From positions 1,085,501 through 1,149,500 of the forward strand of contig NZ_JBEWTB010000002.1 of assembly GCF_040549045.1 (NCBI RefSeq): DNA of 64,000 nt, read 5' to 3'. Origin of the DNA: Endozoicomonas sp. NE40. Lineage in GTDB: Bacteria; Pseudomonadota; Gammaproteobacteria; Pseudomonadales; Endozoicomonadaceae. Position 1 is the first letter of the stretch; every line of letters begins with the position of its first letter. Shown in pieces: positions 36,271-43,886 of this stretch. Below the pieces are notes generated by a model. It was not told where the DNA came from. It made no database searches and saw only the letters and a program-made list of their open reading frames with translations. Made by a program: the position numbers and the translations under genes.

Positions 36271-36423
36271 CCCCAACTAAGAGGCTATCGCAAACCCAAT
36301 TTTGCGTAGGTTGGGTAGAACGCAGTGAAACCCAACACCCAAGAGTATCGGGTATGTTGGGTTTCGCGTTGCTCTACCCAACCTACAAATCTAGATTTCT
36401 GCGACAGTCTCCTAAAGTTGGGG
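36271..36423. repeat. Nested inverted-repeat element downstream of trpC
   Basis: The outer arms CCCCAACT...GAGGCTATCGCA and TGCGACAGTCTC...AGTTGGGG enclose an inner element at 36306-36386 whose arms read GTAGGTTGGGTAGA and GAACGCAGTGAAACCCAACA, with TGTTGGGTTTCGCG and TCTACCCAACCTAC opposite. The inner arms belong to a GTAGGTTGGGT-type repeat that I have seen scattered in many proteobacteria. A related element lies at 59782-59885. Confidence 0.8.
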
Positions 36424-36455
36424 GCGGTCACGCCAGATAACATCTGCTTATCCAC

Positions 36456-36992
36456 CTACAGCAAGCCCCTTAGCTTTGCAAGGCCATAAGCATTTACAGT
36501 TGTAGCATCTTTTATTTTTCCATTAATTATCATGGACTCAAATTCTTTGATATTGAATTTTTGAGAAATCAGCCCTTCTTCCTCAATATCTAAATTTTTA
36601 CTTCCAGCCTTTAAATCAGTAGCCAGGTAGATGTGATAGCCCTGGTTTGAAAATCCATAAGCTAAGTATTGATGTCCAACATACTTCATTCTTCCCGCAA
36701 TAAGTCCAGTTTCTTCCTTTAATTCACCAGTAGCCAGTGAAAGGTGATCTGCATCAGGCTCACTCTCCCAAGCCCCTTGTGGTAGTTCCCACCACCTGCC
36801 TTTAACAGGATAACGATATTGTTCTACCAAATAAATATACTGATCTTGTATAGGAAGAATTACCGCAAAATCAGATTTATCAACAACACCAAAAATCCCT
36901 TCCTGACCACTATTTCTGAGAATTTTATCCTCACGTACGCTCATCCATTTGTTTGAATAAACCGTTCTACTTTCTAAAGTTTTGATTTCCAT
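36456..36992 (-). CDS. NUDIX hydrolase
   Basis: It is a 178-residue NUDIX protein, probably a hydrolase of nucleoside diphosphate compounds such as ADP-ribose. The box region WELPQGAWESEPD...LATGELKEETGL keeps the E-L-x-E-E-x-G-L core with the metal-binding Glu residues, but the usual Arg is Gly and the loop before it is longer than GX5EX7. The DNA is clearly more AT-rich than the trp genes, and codon use differs (many ATA, TTT, AAA). It shares strand and composition with the GNAT gene at 37102. Attachment-site-like sequence lies between them, so it may be a mobile cassette. Confidence 0.85.
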   Translation of the reverse strand: MEIKTLESRTVYSNKWMSVREDKILRNSGQEGIFGVVDKSDFAVILPIQDQYIYLVEQYRYPVKGRWWELPQGAWESEPDADHLSLATGELKEETGLIAGRMKYVGHQYLAYGFSNQGYHIYLATDLKAGSKNLDIEEEGLISQKFNIKEFESMIINGKIKDATTVNAYGLAKLRGLL

Positions 36993-37009
36993 TGAGCGTA
37001 TTCCTCAGA

Positions 37010-37104
37010 CTCATCACGCCTGGTTAAGCCGCCGCCGAAGGCAGCCGGGGGGAGGGCAAAACCCCGGAACGAAGAACTGGAGCCATTTGTTATATGCGTG
37101 CTTA
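37010..37104 (-). other. attC-like recombination site candidate
   Basis: Between the GNAT stop and the NUDIX start, the minus strand reads ATATAACAAATGGCTCCAG, then GC-rich hairpins (CCGGGG/CCCCGG and a TTCG-loop hairpin), then GGCGGCTTAACCAGGCG. The AACAA...GGCTTAAC..GGCG order resembles integron attC sites such as that of aadA1. The final GTTRRRY box is degenerate here (GTGATGA), so it would be a decayed site. Confidence 0.4.
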
Positions 37105-37584
37105 ACTTTTGGCAAAACTCTCAAGTGCCTGACCTTGCAAGCGATACCCAACCCATTCACTTTGTGATTTCGCACCAATTGATTCATAGAATTTTATAGC
37201 TGGCTCGTTCCAATCTAATACTGACCATTCAAACCTGCCACAATTATATTCAACAGCTAATTGCGCTAAATGTTTGAGCATTTTTTTACCAGCTCCACAA
37301 CCACGAAACTCAGGGCTGACATATAAATCTTCAAGGTATAAACCGTTTTTCCCAAGCCACGTTGAAAAATTCAAGAAGTACACTGCGAATCCAACAGGCT
37401 TACCACCGTAAAGACAAATTACAGCTTCTGTTGTTGTGCTTTCATCAAATAGATTTTTCTCTATATCTTCGACTGTGGCTATAACTTCATTCTCAGCTTT
37501 TTCATATATTGCCAGCTCTTTTACAAAGCTAAGAATAAGGCTAGCATCATCAATATTTGCTTTTCTAATCTGTACTTCTGACAC
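37102..37584 (-). CDS. GNAT-family N-acetyltransferase
   Basis: It is a 160-residue GNAT acetyltransferase of the diamine/spermidine acetyltransferase-like type. Acetyl-CoA binding is indicated by LYLEDLYVSPEFRGCGAGKK (the R/Q-x-x-G-x-G/A loop is RGCGAG), and the C-terminal WNEPAIKFYESIGA is typical. The start matches related proteins (VQIRKANIDDASLI). The substrate is unknown. AT-rich like the neighbouring NUDIX gene and on the same strand. GGAGAAATAAGTG places a ribosome-binding site before the GTG start. Confidence 0.88.
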   Translation of the reverse strand: MSEVQIRKANIDDASLILSFVKELAIYEKAENEVIATVEDIEKNLFDESTTTEAVICLYGGKPVGFAVYFLNFSTWLGKNGLYLEDLYVSPEFRGCGAGKKMLKHLAQLAVEYNCGRFEWSVLDWNEPAIKFYESIGAKSQSEWVGYRLQGQALESFAKS

Positions 37585-37645
37585 TTATTTCTCCGATATT
37601 TTTAATTTTCATTTTATTCCTATTGCTTCTTTTTATTGGCTATGT

Positions 37646-37712
37646 GCATAACGTTTGTAGTCTGTACACACAGGAAAACCATTTATATAACTGATTTCCC
37701 TGTGTGCGCATT
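37646..37712 (-). other. Second attC-like inverted repeat upstream of the GNAT gene
   Basis: On the minus strand CACACAGGGAAA and TTTTCCTGTGTG form an imperfect hairpin, and AAACGTTATGC follows, close to the GTTRRRY core with one mismatch. It would mark the upstream boundary of a GNAT cassette. Confidence 0.35.
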
Positions 37713-37829
37713 ATAATTTCATAGCCCTGTCACTCCAGCAAATAATATCGTTAACTGAAGGAAAAGGTAGCTGTAGTGTGCCTGAGTAAGCAAATATCTG
37801 ACAGGCGTTTACCATTTTATATTATTCCC

Positions 37830-37857
37830 CGTCATCCCCGCCTTCACGGGGATGACG
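37830..37857. repeat. GTCATCCCCG palindromic repeat
   Basis: CGTCATCCCCG and CGGGGATGACG form a perfect 11-bp stem. This type of palindrome is common as a dispersed repeat in proteobacteria. It lies 18 bases past the sodC 3' end and may act as a weak terminator. Confidence 0.65.
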
Positions 37858-37875
37858 TTGGAGCATTTTTATCGG

Positions 37876-38425
37876 TCACTTCACTACCCCACAGGCAATT
37901 CTGGCACCGCCCCCACCCATTGGCGGATTATCGGAGTAGTTATCTCCTCCCTCATGAATCATCAATGAACGTCCTTTGACTTCAGACAGTTTTTAAACGC
38001 CTTGCCACCACCGGCGACCTGGCAAACCCTTTTTCATCAACCATCAGGACCGGAAGGTCTCCTTTATGGCCGTCGCCTTCAGGGCCAGCATGCCGACCGG
38101 TTTTATCAGGGTCATAATGACCACCCGCTGCAAGGGCTGCAACCATCTTGCCGTCCTTTTCAGCCGGCTCACACGACGGGTTTTCGTGAACATGAAAACC
38201 GTGTTCGCCCGGCACAAGGTCGTGCAAATCCGGTGTAAATTGCAATCCGCTCGACACTTCTTCCAGAGTAATGGTGCCAATCTCAGGGCCAATACCGTCG
38301 GGCGTTACCCGGTTCATGACCACCTCTACTGAATTATCAGAAGAACACCCAGCCAGAATGGCAACGGTGAGCAACGAAGCCCTGAAAGGCATAGACAGGG
38401 GCAGATACAGATTGGTGACTTTCAT
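37876..38425 (-). pseudogene. sodC: Cu,Zn superoxide dismutase lipoprotein, frameshifted
   Basis: SodC dismutates superoxide in the periplasm. The frame from 38425 gives a lipoprotein signal (VAILAGC), then the metal-binding HGFHVHENPSC and the zinc loop GGHYDPDKTGRHAGPEGDGHKGD. It stops at TGA 37982 after ARRLKTV. In another frame, directly downstream, the missing end follows: SEVKGRSLMIHEGGDNYSD and then GGGGARIACGVVK, ending at 37876. These hold the last Cu-ligand His, the catalytic Arg and the second disulfide Cys. One extra A in the run AAAAA (about 37991-37995) accounts for the shift. GAGG lies six bases before the ATG. A sequencing error, a true pseudogene or slippage are all possible. 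Confidence 0.88.
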
Positions 38426-38491
38426 AGCCAGCCTCTTCGTGATTACCATCAGCAAATATAGCCAGCTATGAACTGTCTACCAATGAAAAAC

Positions 38492-39160
38492 TCAGCGTGT
38501 TCCAAACACCACCATGGTTTTACCTTTAACAGAAATCAGCCCCTGAGCCTCCAGGTCTTTCAGGACCCGCCCCACCATTTCACGGGAACAACCGACAATG
38601 CGGCCAATTTCCTGCCGGGTAATCTTGATTTGCATACCATCCGGATGAGTCATGGCATCAGGCTGTTTGCACAAATCCAGCAGCGTTCTTGCTACACGAC
38701 CACTGACGTCCAGAAAGGCCAGGTCACCAACCTTCTGTGTCGTTTCCTTCAGTCGATTCACCAACTGTCCGGACAGTACCAGCAACAGTCCCGGATCTTC
38801 CTTAATCAGGCCATAAAACTGGTCGTAACTGACTTCAACCACCTCACAGGCTGACCTGGCCTTGATCCAGGCACTTCTTGGAGCCCGGTTCTCACCAAAC
38901 TTTTCATCGGACTGTTTATCGAACTCTTCATCAAACAAGCCCATCTCACCAAAGTACTGTCCCGGATTCAGGTAGGTGACAATCATTTCCCGTCCGTCGG
39001 TGTCTTCAATCACGACAGACACGGTACCCTGGATGATGTAGTAGATGGAGGATGAGGCTTCACCAGCACAGAGGATTGTGCTTCTGGGTCTATAGTTCTT
39101 GCGTTTCCCTACTGACAGAAACTTATCCATTCTGCTATCTGACTGCGCAATCATTGTCAT
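38492..39160 (-). CDS. crp: cAMP receptor protein, Vfr-like, with an insertion in the cAMP loop
   Basis: It is a CRP/FNR-family activator. The C-terminal half is almost CRP/Vfr (KQPDAMTHPDGMQIKITRQE, IGRIVGCSREMVGRVL and the ending VVFGTR), with the helix-turn-helix at about residues 175-200. The N-terminal cyclic-nucleotide domain keeps FGEMGLF and RSAWIKARSACEV, which in CRP carry the cAMP-phosphate-binding Glu, Arg and Ser. Between them are 18 residues (DEEFDKQSDEKFGENRAP), against five in E. coli CRP and about eight in Vfr as I recall. It is divergent from an OsmC/YhfA gene, as in E. coli. It probably still binds cAMP, with a longer loop. Confidence 0.93.
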   Translation of the reverse strand: MTMIAQSDSRMDKFLSVGKRKNYRPRSTILCAGEASSSIYYIIQGTVSVVIEDTDGREMIVTYLNPGQYFGEMGLFDEEFDKQSDEKFGENRAPRSAWIKARSACEVVEVSYDQFYGLIKEDPGLLLVLSGQLVNRLKETTQKVGDLAFLDVSGRVARTLLDLCKQPDAMTHPDGMQIKITRQEIGRIVGCSREMVGRVLKDLEAQGLISVKGKTMVVFGTR

Positions 39161-39383
39161 TGTATTCTTCCAGACTCTTATTATCTTTATTCTGAAATAA
39201 AAGAAATACCAGGTGAGTCAATGCATAGAACCCAACCCGTACACTTTACTGGTTCCGGTTAATTTTTTCCTATACCCTTCGCAGGCAGCCTCTGGTTCTA
39301 ATAAAAATCGTAGTATTGCAAAATTCTACTAGTTGATACCAGCTTTACATCCGGTTTAAAACCCTTATTTAAGGAATAATTCA

Positions 39384-39794
39384 ATGCAAGCGCAGGTAAA
39401 ATGGGTTGGCGATGATCGCTTTCTGGGTCTCACCGACAGCAATCACTCCGTCGTTATGGATGCACAGCCGGGAGAGAAGTCAGCGCCCTCTCCAATGGAG
39501 ATGGTCCTGATGGGTGTGGGTGGCTGTTCATCAGTGGATGTGGTGAGCATCCTGAAAAAATCCCGCCAGAATGTGTCTGACTGTAAGGTCGAGATCAAGG
39601 CTGAACGTGCCGACTCAGTGCCAGCGGTTTATACCAGTATTCACCTGCACTTTGTGGTGACAGGCAAAGAACTGAAAGAGTCACAGGTAAAACGTGCCGT
39701 CGACCTGTCGGCCGATAAATACTGCTCGGTTTCCATTATGTTGGGCAAAGGTGGCGTTGAAGTCAGCCACAGCTACGAAGTGGTTGAAGCCTGA
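39384..39794 (+). CDS. yhfA: OsmC family protein, YhfA-like
   Basis: It is a 136-residue OsmC/Ohr-fold protein like E. coli YhfA, whose gene lies next to crp. The OsmC fold often reduces organic peroxides with two Cys. Here GGCSSVDVV carries the first Cys, and DKYCSVSIML the second, as in the family. The exact substrate is not known. AAGGAATAATTC gives a good ribosome-binding site before ATG. A 16-bp perfect hairpin follows. Confidence 0.92.
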   Translation: MQAQVKWVGDDRFLGLTDSNHSVVMDAQPGEKSAPSPMEMVLMGVGGCSSVDVVSILKKSRQNVSDCKVEIKAERADSVPAVYTSIHLHFVVTGKELKESQVKRAVDLSADKYCSVSIMLGKGGVEVSHSYEVVEA

Positions 39795-39802
39795 CTGTCT
39801 GT

Positions 39803-39850
39803 CGATTCTTTCCGATGATTCTTTCCAATGAAAGTCATCGGAAAGAATCG
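39803..39850 (+). terminator. Long hairpin between yhfA and hinT
   Basis: CGATTCTTTCCGATGA and TCATCGGAAAGAATCG pair perfectly (16 bp) around a 16-base loop that repeats TTCTTTCC. It lies between two convergent genes. There is no T run, so it may block transcripts in another way or be a repeat. Confidence 0.5.
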
Positions 39851-39863
39851 TAAACCCCCGAAC

Positions 39864-40205
39864 TTAACCCGGAGGCCATGCCATCTGACGCCCACCCAGC
39901 AGATGCAGGTGGATATGATAAACGGACTGCCCCCCATGACTGTTGCAGTTCAGCACAACACGATAGCCGTCGTCTTCCAAACCTTCCTCAACCGCCAGTT
40001 CTCTGGCTTTCAGCATGATTTTACCCAGCAATAACTGATCATCAGCTGAAGTATCGTTCAGTGTGGCAATGTGTTTTTTCGGAATAATCAGGATATGCGT
40101 CGGTGCCTGAGGATTAATATCCCGAAACGCCAGCAGCTCATCGTCCTCATACACCTTGTTTGTGGGGATTTCACCTTCCACCATCTTGCAGAAAAGACAG
40201 CTCAT
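39864..40205 (-). CDS. hinT: HIT family protein (HinT-like)
   Basis: It is a histidine-triad nucleotide phosphoramidase of 113 residues. CLFCKMVEGEIPTNKVYEDD and the triad HIHLHLLGG are typical of HinT. The open frame extends 14 codons further, but MSCLFCKM at 40205 is the family start and GGAG lies eight bases upstream. It follows cysZ by 28 bases and is likely cotranscribed with it. Confidence 0.94.
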   Translation of the reverse strand: MSCLFCKMVEGEIPTNKVYEDDELLAFRDINPQAPTHILIIPKKHIATLNDTSADDQLLLGKIMLKARELAVEEGLEDDGYRVVLNCNSHGGQSVYHIHLHLLGGRQMAWPPG

Positions 40206-40233
40206 TAACGGTTCTCCATTCTGTCCCAACTCA

Positions 40234-40965
40234 TCAGGGGCGTTCAATCTGACGCTCCCACAGCAGGGTAGAACCTACCACGGCAGCAGGCATGATCACC
40301 AGATTTATAAAAGGCACCAGCAACACTAAAGAGACCGTTGCACCAAAACCCCACACACCGCTACGCTGCTCCCGAAGTCTGACCAGCATGTCATTGAACG
40401 ACACTCCCCGGTTATCTGCAGCGTAATCACAATACTGGATCGACATCATCCAGCTGTTAAACAGAAACCAGAGCACCGGACTGACCAGATTAACCACCGG
40501 GATAATCGACAGAACCAGCAGCACCAGCGCCTTGGGCAGGTAATACACCAGTTTACGAAGCTCACGACAAACGGTTCGGGGCAGCAGAACCAACCAGTCT
40601 TTCAACTCATAATCCGGCAGATCATCAGCCCCATTCAGTCGCTGGACTTTTTCTGCCAGCAGCCCGTTAAAAGGGGCTGCGATTAAGTTACCAAGAATCG
40701 TAAAGGTAAAGAAAACCACGCCCAGCACCGCCATGGACAGTATCGGCCAGAGCAGATACTCCAGAAAGGACAGCCAGGTCGGTATCCAGCCGAACAGGTC
40801 TTCCATCCAGATACTAAACTGCCGGAAGGTCAGATAGATCAGTCCACCAAACACCAGCAGATTAAGCATCAGCGGAAACAGAACAAACCAGCGAATGTCA
40901 GGATCTGGCAATTTTTTCAAACCTTCCAGAAAATACCCGGGACCACTGGTAACAGACTCATTCAT
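40234..40965 (-). CDS. cysZ: CysZ/EI24-family sulfate transporter
   Basis: CysZ is an inner-membrane protein that supports sulfate uptake for cysteine synthesis. The 243 residues have the EI24-type layout: N-terminal GPGYFLEGLKKLPDPDIRWF, then about four to six hydrophobic segments (for example FVLFPLMLNLLVFGGLIYL), and an internal FTILGNLIAAPFNGLLAEKV motif. In Pseudomonas a cysZ gene lies beside trxB; here an EIIC gene separates them. No cys regulatory element is visible. Confidence 0.9.
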   Translation of the reverse strand: MNESVTSGPGYFLEGLKKLPDPDIRWFVLFPLMLNLLVFGGLIYLTFRQFSIWMEDLFGWIPTWLSFLEYLLWPILSMAVLGVVFFTFTILGNLIAAPFNGLLAEKVQRLNGADDLPDYELKDWLVLLPRTVCRELRKLVYYLPKALVLLVLSIIPVVNLVSPVLWFLFNSWMMSIQYCDYAADNRGVSFNDMLVRLREQRSGVWGFGATVSLVLLVPFINLVIMPAAVVGSTLLWERQIERP

Positions 40966-41068
40966 GCTTTCAACTCTATGCTTCGTTATTGGAATGCCGC
41001 ATGTCCTGCTCGCCAGTATAACAAGGGCTGGCAGCCATCACAGGTTCAGCCTCTCTATGAAAGTGACT

Positions 41069-42409
41069 TTATTTTGCCGGGCTTGCCACCAGCTCTTTCT
41101 CACTTTCTTCAGACTGCCGGTCGGCTTCCAGTTTCTTTTCATACATCTTCAGGAATGGCAGGTAGGCCAGAGTCGAGAAAACCAGAAGACTGAGACTCAG
41201 GATCAGCGCCGGAATTGAAAAGTCCGTAGCCAGCAATGCACTAAGTGGCGCAGGCGTAGTCCACGGTACCAGAGTCACGACCCGTCCAACAAGGTTGTGA
41301 TAAGCAGCGAAGTAGGCAATGGTGGTACTGATCAGCGGCACGACCATAAAGGGAATGCCAAGAATCGGATTCATCACGATGGGGGTGCCAAACATCACAG
41401 GTTCATTAATCTGGAAAATGCCGGGAACGATACTGATGCGACCAATAGAACGAAGGTGCGCGTTATCAGACATTGACATGGCAATCGCCAGCCCCAGCGT
41501 AGAGCCGATACCACCAATCAGCACAAACATATCAAGGAAGGAACCTGCATAGATGGTGGGGGCTGCAAGACCCGCCAGAAATGCAGCGTTATTAGCCTGA
41601 AAGTTAGCCAGGGCAACCGGTGCCGCAATACCGCCAAGAATATTGGAACCGTGCATACCAAAGAACCAGAGAATATGAAAACCGAACACAATCATCAACA
41701 GGCCTGGCAGTGTATCAATGGCCGACACCAGTGGCGCAAAGGCAACGGTTACCAGTTCAGGAATCAGCGTACCACCTTTGCCCAGGCTGGCCACAAACAG
41801 GTTGAGCGGCTGCAAAATGACTATCAGCGCGATCACCGGAGTTAAAGCCTCGAAAGAACGGGCAATGGCTGGCGGTACCTGTTCGGGTAAACGTATCGTC
41901 ATCCCCTTTGAACACATGAACCGGTACACCTCAATCGCAAACAGGCTGAACACGATGGATGTAAATATGCCATTAGTATCCAGAAAGCGTGCATCCATAG
42001 CGGGCGGCCAGCCATCAACCGGCGCTGCCACCAGAAAAAAAGCAAACATCGCCAGAAACCCACCCGGAGTAGCAGGCAGCTTATAAAGCCTGGCAAGATT
42101 GGAACCGATGCCGTAGCTGATAAAGATGGAGGCCATGCCCAGTGAGGCATAAAAGGGCTGCATCCAGTCGGCTTTATGTGCCTCCATTAATTTGGCATAC
42201 CATTCTACATAAACAACCGACTTCGGATCGGTCACCGGAAGATTCAGCAGAAGCAGGAGCAGCGACCCGGCAATCAGTAACGGCATTGCGTTAATCATAC
42301 CGTCACGAATGGCCGCCAGATACTTTATGCGACCCAGCCTGTCAGCCATCGACAGTAGCCGCTGCTCCATAACGGCCATCCGTTTTTCCACTATTTTGTC
42401 TACTTTCAA
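41069..42409 (-). CDS. PTS EIIC component, lactose/cellobiose/chitobiose family
   Basis: It is the membrane channel part of a phosphotransferase system of the Lac/Cel/Chb family, 446 residues. About ten hydrophobic segments are visible. INEPVMFGTPIVMNPILGIP is the conserved sugar-binding/phosphate-transfer region, and FGMHGSNI also matches CelB/ChbC. N,N'-diacetylchitobiose or cellobiose are likely substrates; with NagK in the window, an amino sugar is reasonable. There are no EIIA or EIIB genes next to it, so it would borrow them. It diverges from trxB. The C-terminus is a charged tail. Confidence 0.9.
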   Translation of the reverse strand: MKVDKIVEKRMAVMEQRLLSMADRLGRIKYLAAIRDGMINAMPLLIAGSLLLLLLNLPVTDPKSVVYVEWYAKLMEAHKADWMQPFYASLGMASIFISYGIGSNLARLYKLPATPGGFLAMFAFFLVAAPVDGWPPAMDARFLDTNGIFTSIVFSLFAIEVYRFMCSKGMTIRLPEQVPPAIARSFEALTPVIALIVILQPLNLFVASLGKGGTLIPELVTVAFAPLVSAIDTLPGLLMIVFGFHILWFFGMHGSNILGGIAAPVALANFQANNAAFLAGLAAPTIYAGSFLDMFVLIGGIGSTLGLAIAMSMSDNAHLRSIGRISIVPGIFQINEPVMFGTPIVMNPILGIPFMVVPLISTTIAYFAAYHNLVGRVVTLVPWTTPAPLSALLATDFSIPALILSLSLLVFSTLAYLPFLKMYEKKLEADRQSEESEKELVASPAK

Positions 42410-42716
42410 TGCAGCATTACCCTAAACCTGTAATGCTCAAAGTTTTGCACGACAAATGGAGTGGTCAAGTAAAAAACCTTCTGTTTACAATCTTGCAAAA
42501 AAGCTGATTTAGAACTGGGTGCTTACGGTGGAAAGGGGTTGGCAGGTCTGAGAGATCAACCCTTTAAATGCTAATACTCACTGGTTCTAATCCTGACCGG
42601 TGTTATTATTGTTTTCTGTTTTCAAGCTTTCAGTTTTCGACTAGTCATCTCAACAATTAATCTTGACAATGCTTGCGCTGACATCTGCAGGATGCCGCAT
42701 TCCAAGGAGTATAAAA
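42410..42716. other. Divergent promoter region of EIIC and trxB
   Basis: About 300 bases without a gene. TTGACA near 42663 lies too close to the trxB start to be its -35 in a normal layout. No catabolite-control site is recognised with certainty. Confidence 0.35.
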
Positions 42717-43679
42717 ATGAGCGAAGCTAAACCTTCTCCAAGACACTGCCGCCTGCTTATTCTCGGGTCAGGCCCGGCCGGATACACCGCCGCAGTTTAT
42801 GCCGCTCGCGCCAACCTGGAGCCGGTCATCATTACCGGTATGCAACAGGGCGGACAACTGACTACCACCACGGATGTTGATAACTGGCCGGGAGGCTCTG
42901 AAGGTTTGCAGGGTCCGGGCCTGATGGTGGATATGGAAGCACATGCCAAACGTTTTGGCACAGAAATCGTTTTCGATCATATCGAAGAAGTCGATTTCAG
43001 CAAAAAGCCTTACACCCTGAAAGGCAGCAATACCTACACCTGCGACGCCCTGATTATTGCCACCGGTGCCAGCGCCCGTTATCTGGGACTGGACAGTGAA
43101 GACGCTTTCAAGGGCAAAGGCGTATCAGCCTGTGCTACCTGTGATGGATTCTTCTACAAGAATAAAGATGTCGTTGTTGTCGGTGGTGGTAACACAGCGG
43201 TTGAGGAAGCGCTGTATCTGTCCAACATTGCCAGAACTGTGACCGTGATTCATCGCCGTCAGGGCTTCCGGGCAGAAAAAATTCTGCAGGATAAAATGAT
43301 GGATCGGGTAGAGAATGGCAACATGCGCCTGGTACTGGACTCGGTACTGGAAGAAGTACTGGGTGATGACATGGGCGTCACCGGTGTACGGGTTAAAAAC
43401 GTACTGACCGGAGAGACACAGGACATTGATGCCCTCGGTTGCTTTATTGCCATTGGCCACTCACCAAACACCGGCATTTTTGACGGACAGCTGACGATGA
43501 AAGACGGTTATATCATTGTCGGCAGCGGCCTCGAAGGCAATGCTACCCTGACGTCCAAAGAAGGTGTGTTTGCGGCGGGAGATGTTATGGACCACGTTTA
43601 CCGCCAGGCGATTACATCCGCAGGAACCGGCTGTATGGCTGCCCTGGATGCAGAGAAATATCTGGATTCTCAGGCTTAA
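42717..43679 (+). CDS. trxB: Thioredoxin-disulfide reductase
   Basis: TrxB reduces thioredoxin with NADPH through FAD and a redox-active disulfide. It has the FAD motif LGSGPAGYTAAVYAARA, the CATC active site (VSACATCDGFF), the NADPH motif VVGGGNTAVEEALYLS and FAAGDVMDHVYRQAITSAG. The frame starts upstream at 42663, but ATG 42717 has AAGGAG eight bases before it and gives the normal 320 residues. The gene is monocistronic. A GAGAGCAGG/CCTGCTCTC hairpin follows at 43695-43716. Confidence 0.97.
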   Translation: MSEAKPSPRHCRLLILGSGPAGYTAAVYAARANLEPVIITGMQQGGQLTTTTDVDNWPGGSEGLQGPGLMVDMEAHAKRFGTEIVFDHIEEVDFSKKPYTLKGSNTYTCDALIIATGASARYLGLDSEDAFKGKGVSACATCDGFFYKNKDVVVVGGGNTAVEEALYLSNIARTVTVIHRRQGFRAEKILQDKMMDRVENGNMRLVLDSVLEEVLGDDMGVTGVRVKNVLTGETQDIDALGCFIAIGHSPNTGIFDGQLTMKDGYIIVGSGLEGNATLTSKEGVFAAGDVMDHVYRQAITSAGTGCMAALDAEKYLDSQA

Positions 43680-43694
43680 GCATACCCAAAGCGT

Positions 43695-43716
43695 GAGAGC
43701 AGGATTCCCTGCTCTC
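43695..43716 (+). terminator. Hairpin after trxB
   Basis: A 9-bp stem 16 bases past the trxB stop, without a T run. It may be a terminator or a 3' stabiliser. An ATACCA/TGGTAT-bounded segment starts at the next base. Confidence 0.5.
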
Positions 43717-43762
43717 ATACCAATTCCGCCTTCCGGCTAAATCATTCCACAAGCCCTGGTAT
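43717..43762. repeat. Short segment with ATACCA/TGGTAT ends
   Basis: 46 bases bounded by ATACCA and TGGTAT. It begins ATACCAATTCCGCC, which mixes features of the element at 1894-2054 (ATACCAAT) and the hairpin at 44639-44700 (TTCCGCCT..CTAAAT). It may be a truncated member. Confidence 0.35.
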
Positions 43763-43886
43763 TACTGTATTGATGCTTTTGATAACACAGTGCAGAAAGT
43801 TCCTGGCCAGTGCGAGAGTTACTCAACCGTTCGCTAAACTGTAACCCATGCATTTCGTCCTTAACTCAATTAAGGAGTCTGTGAAG

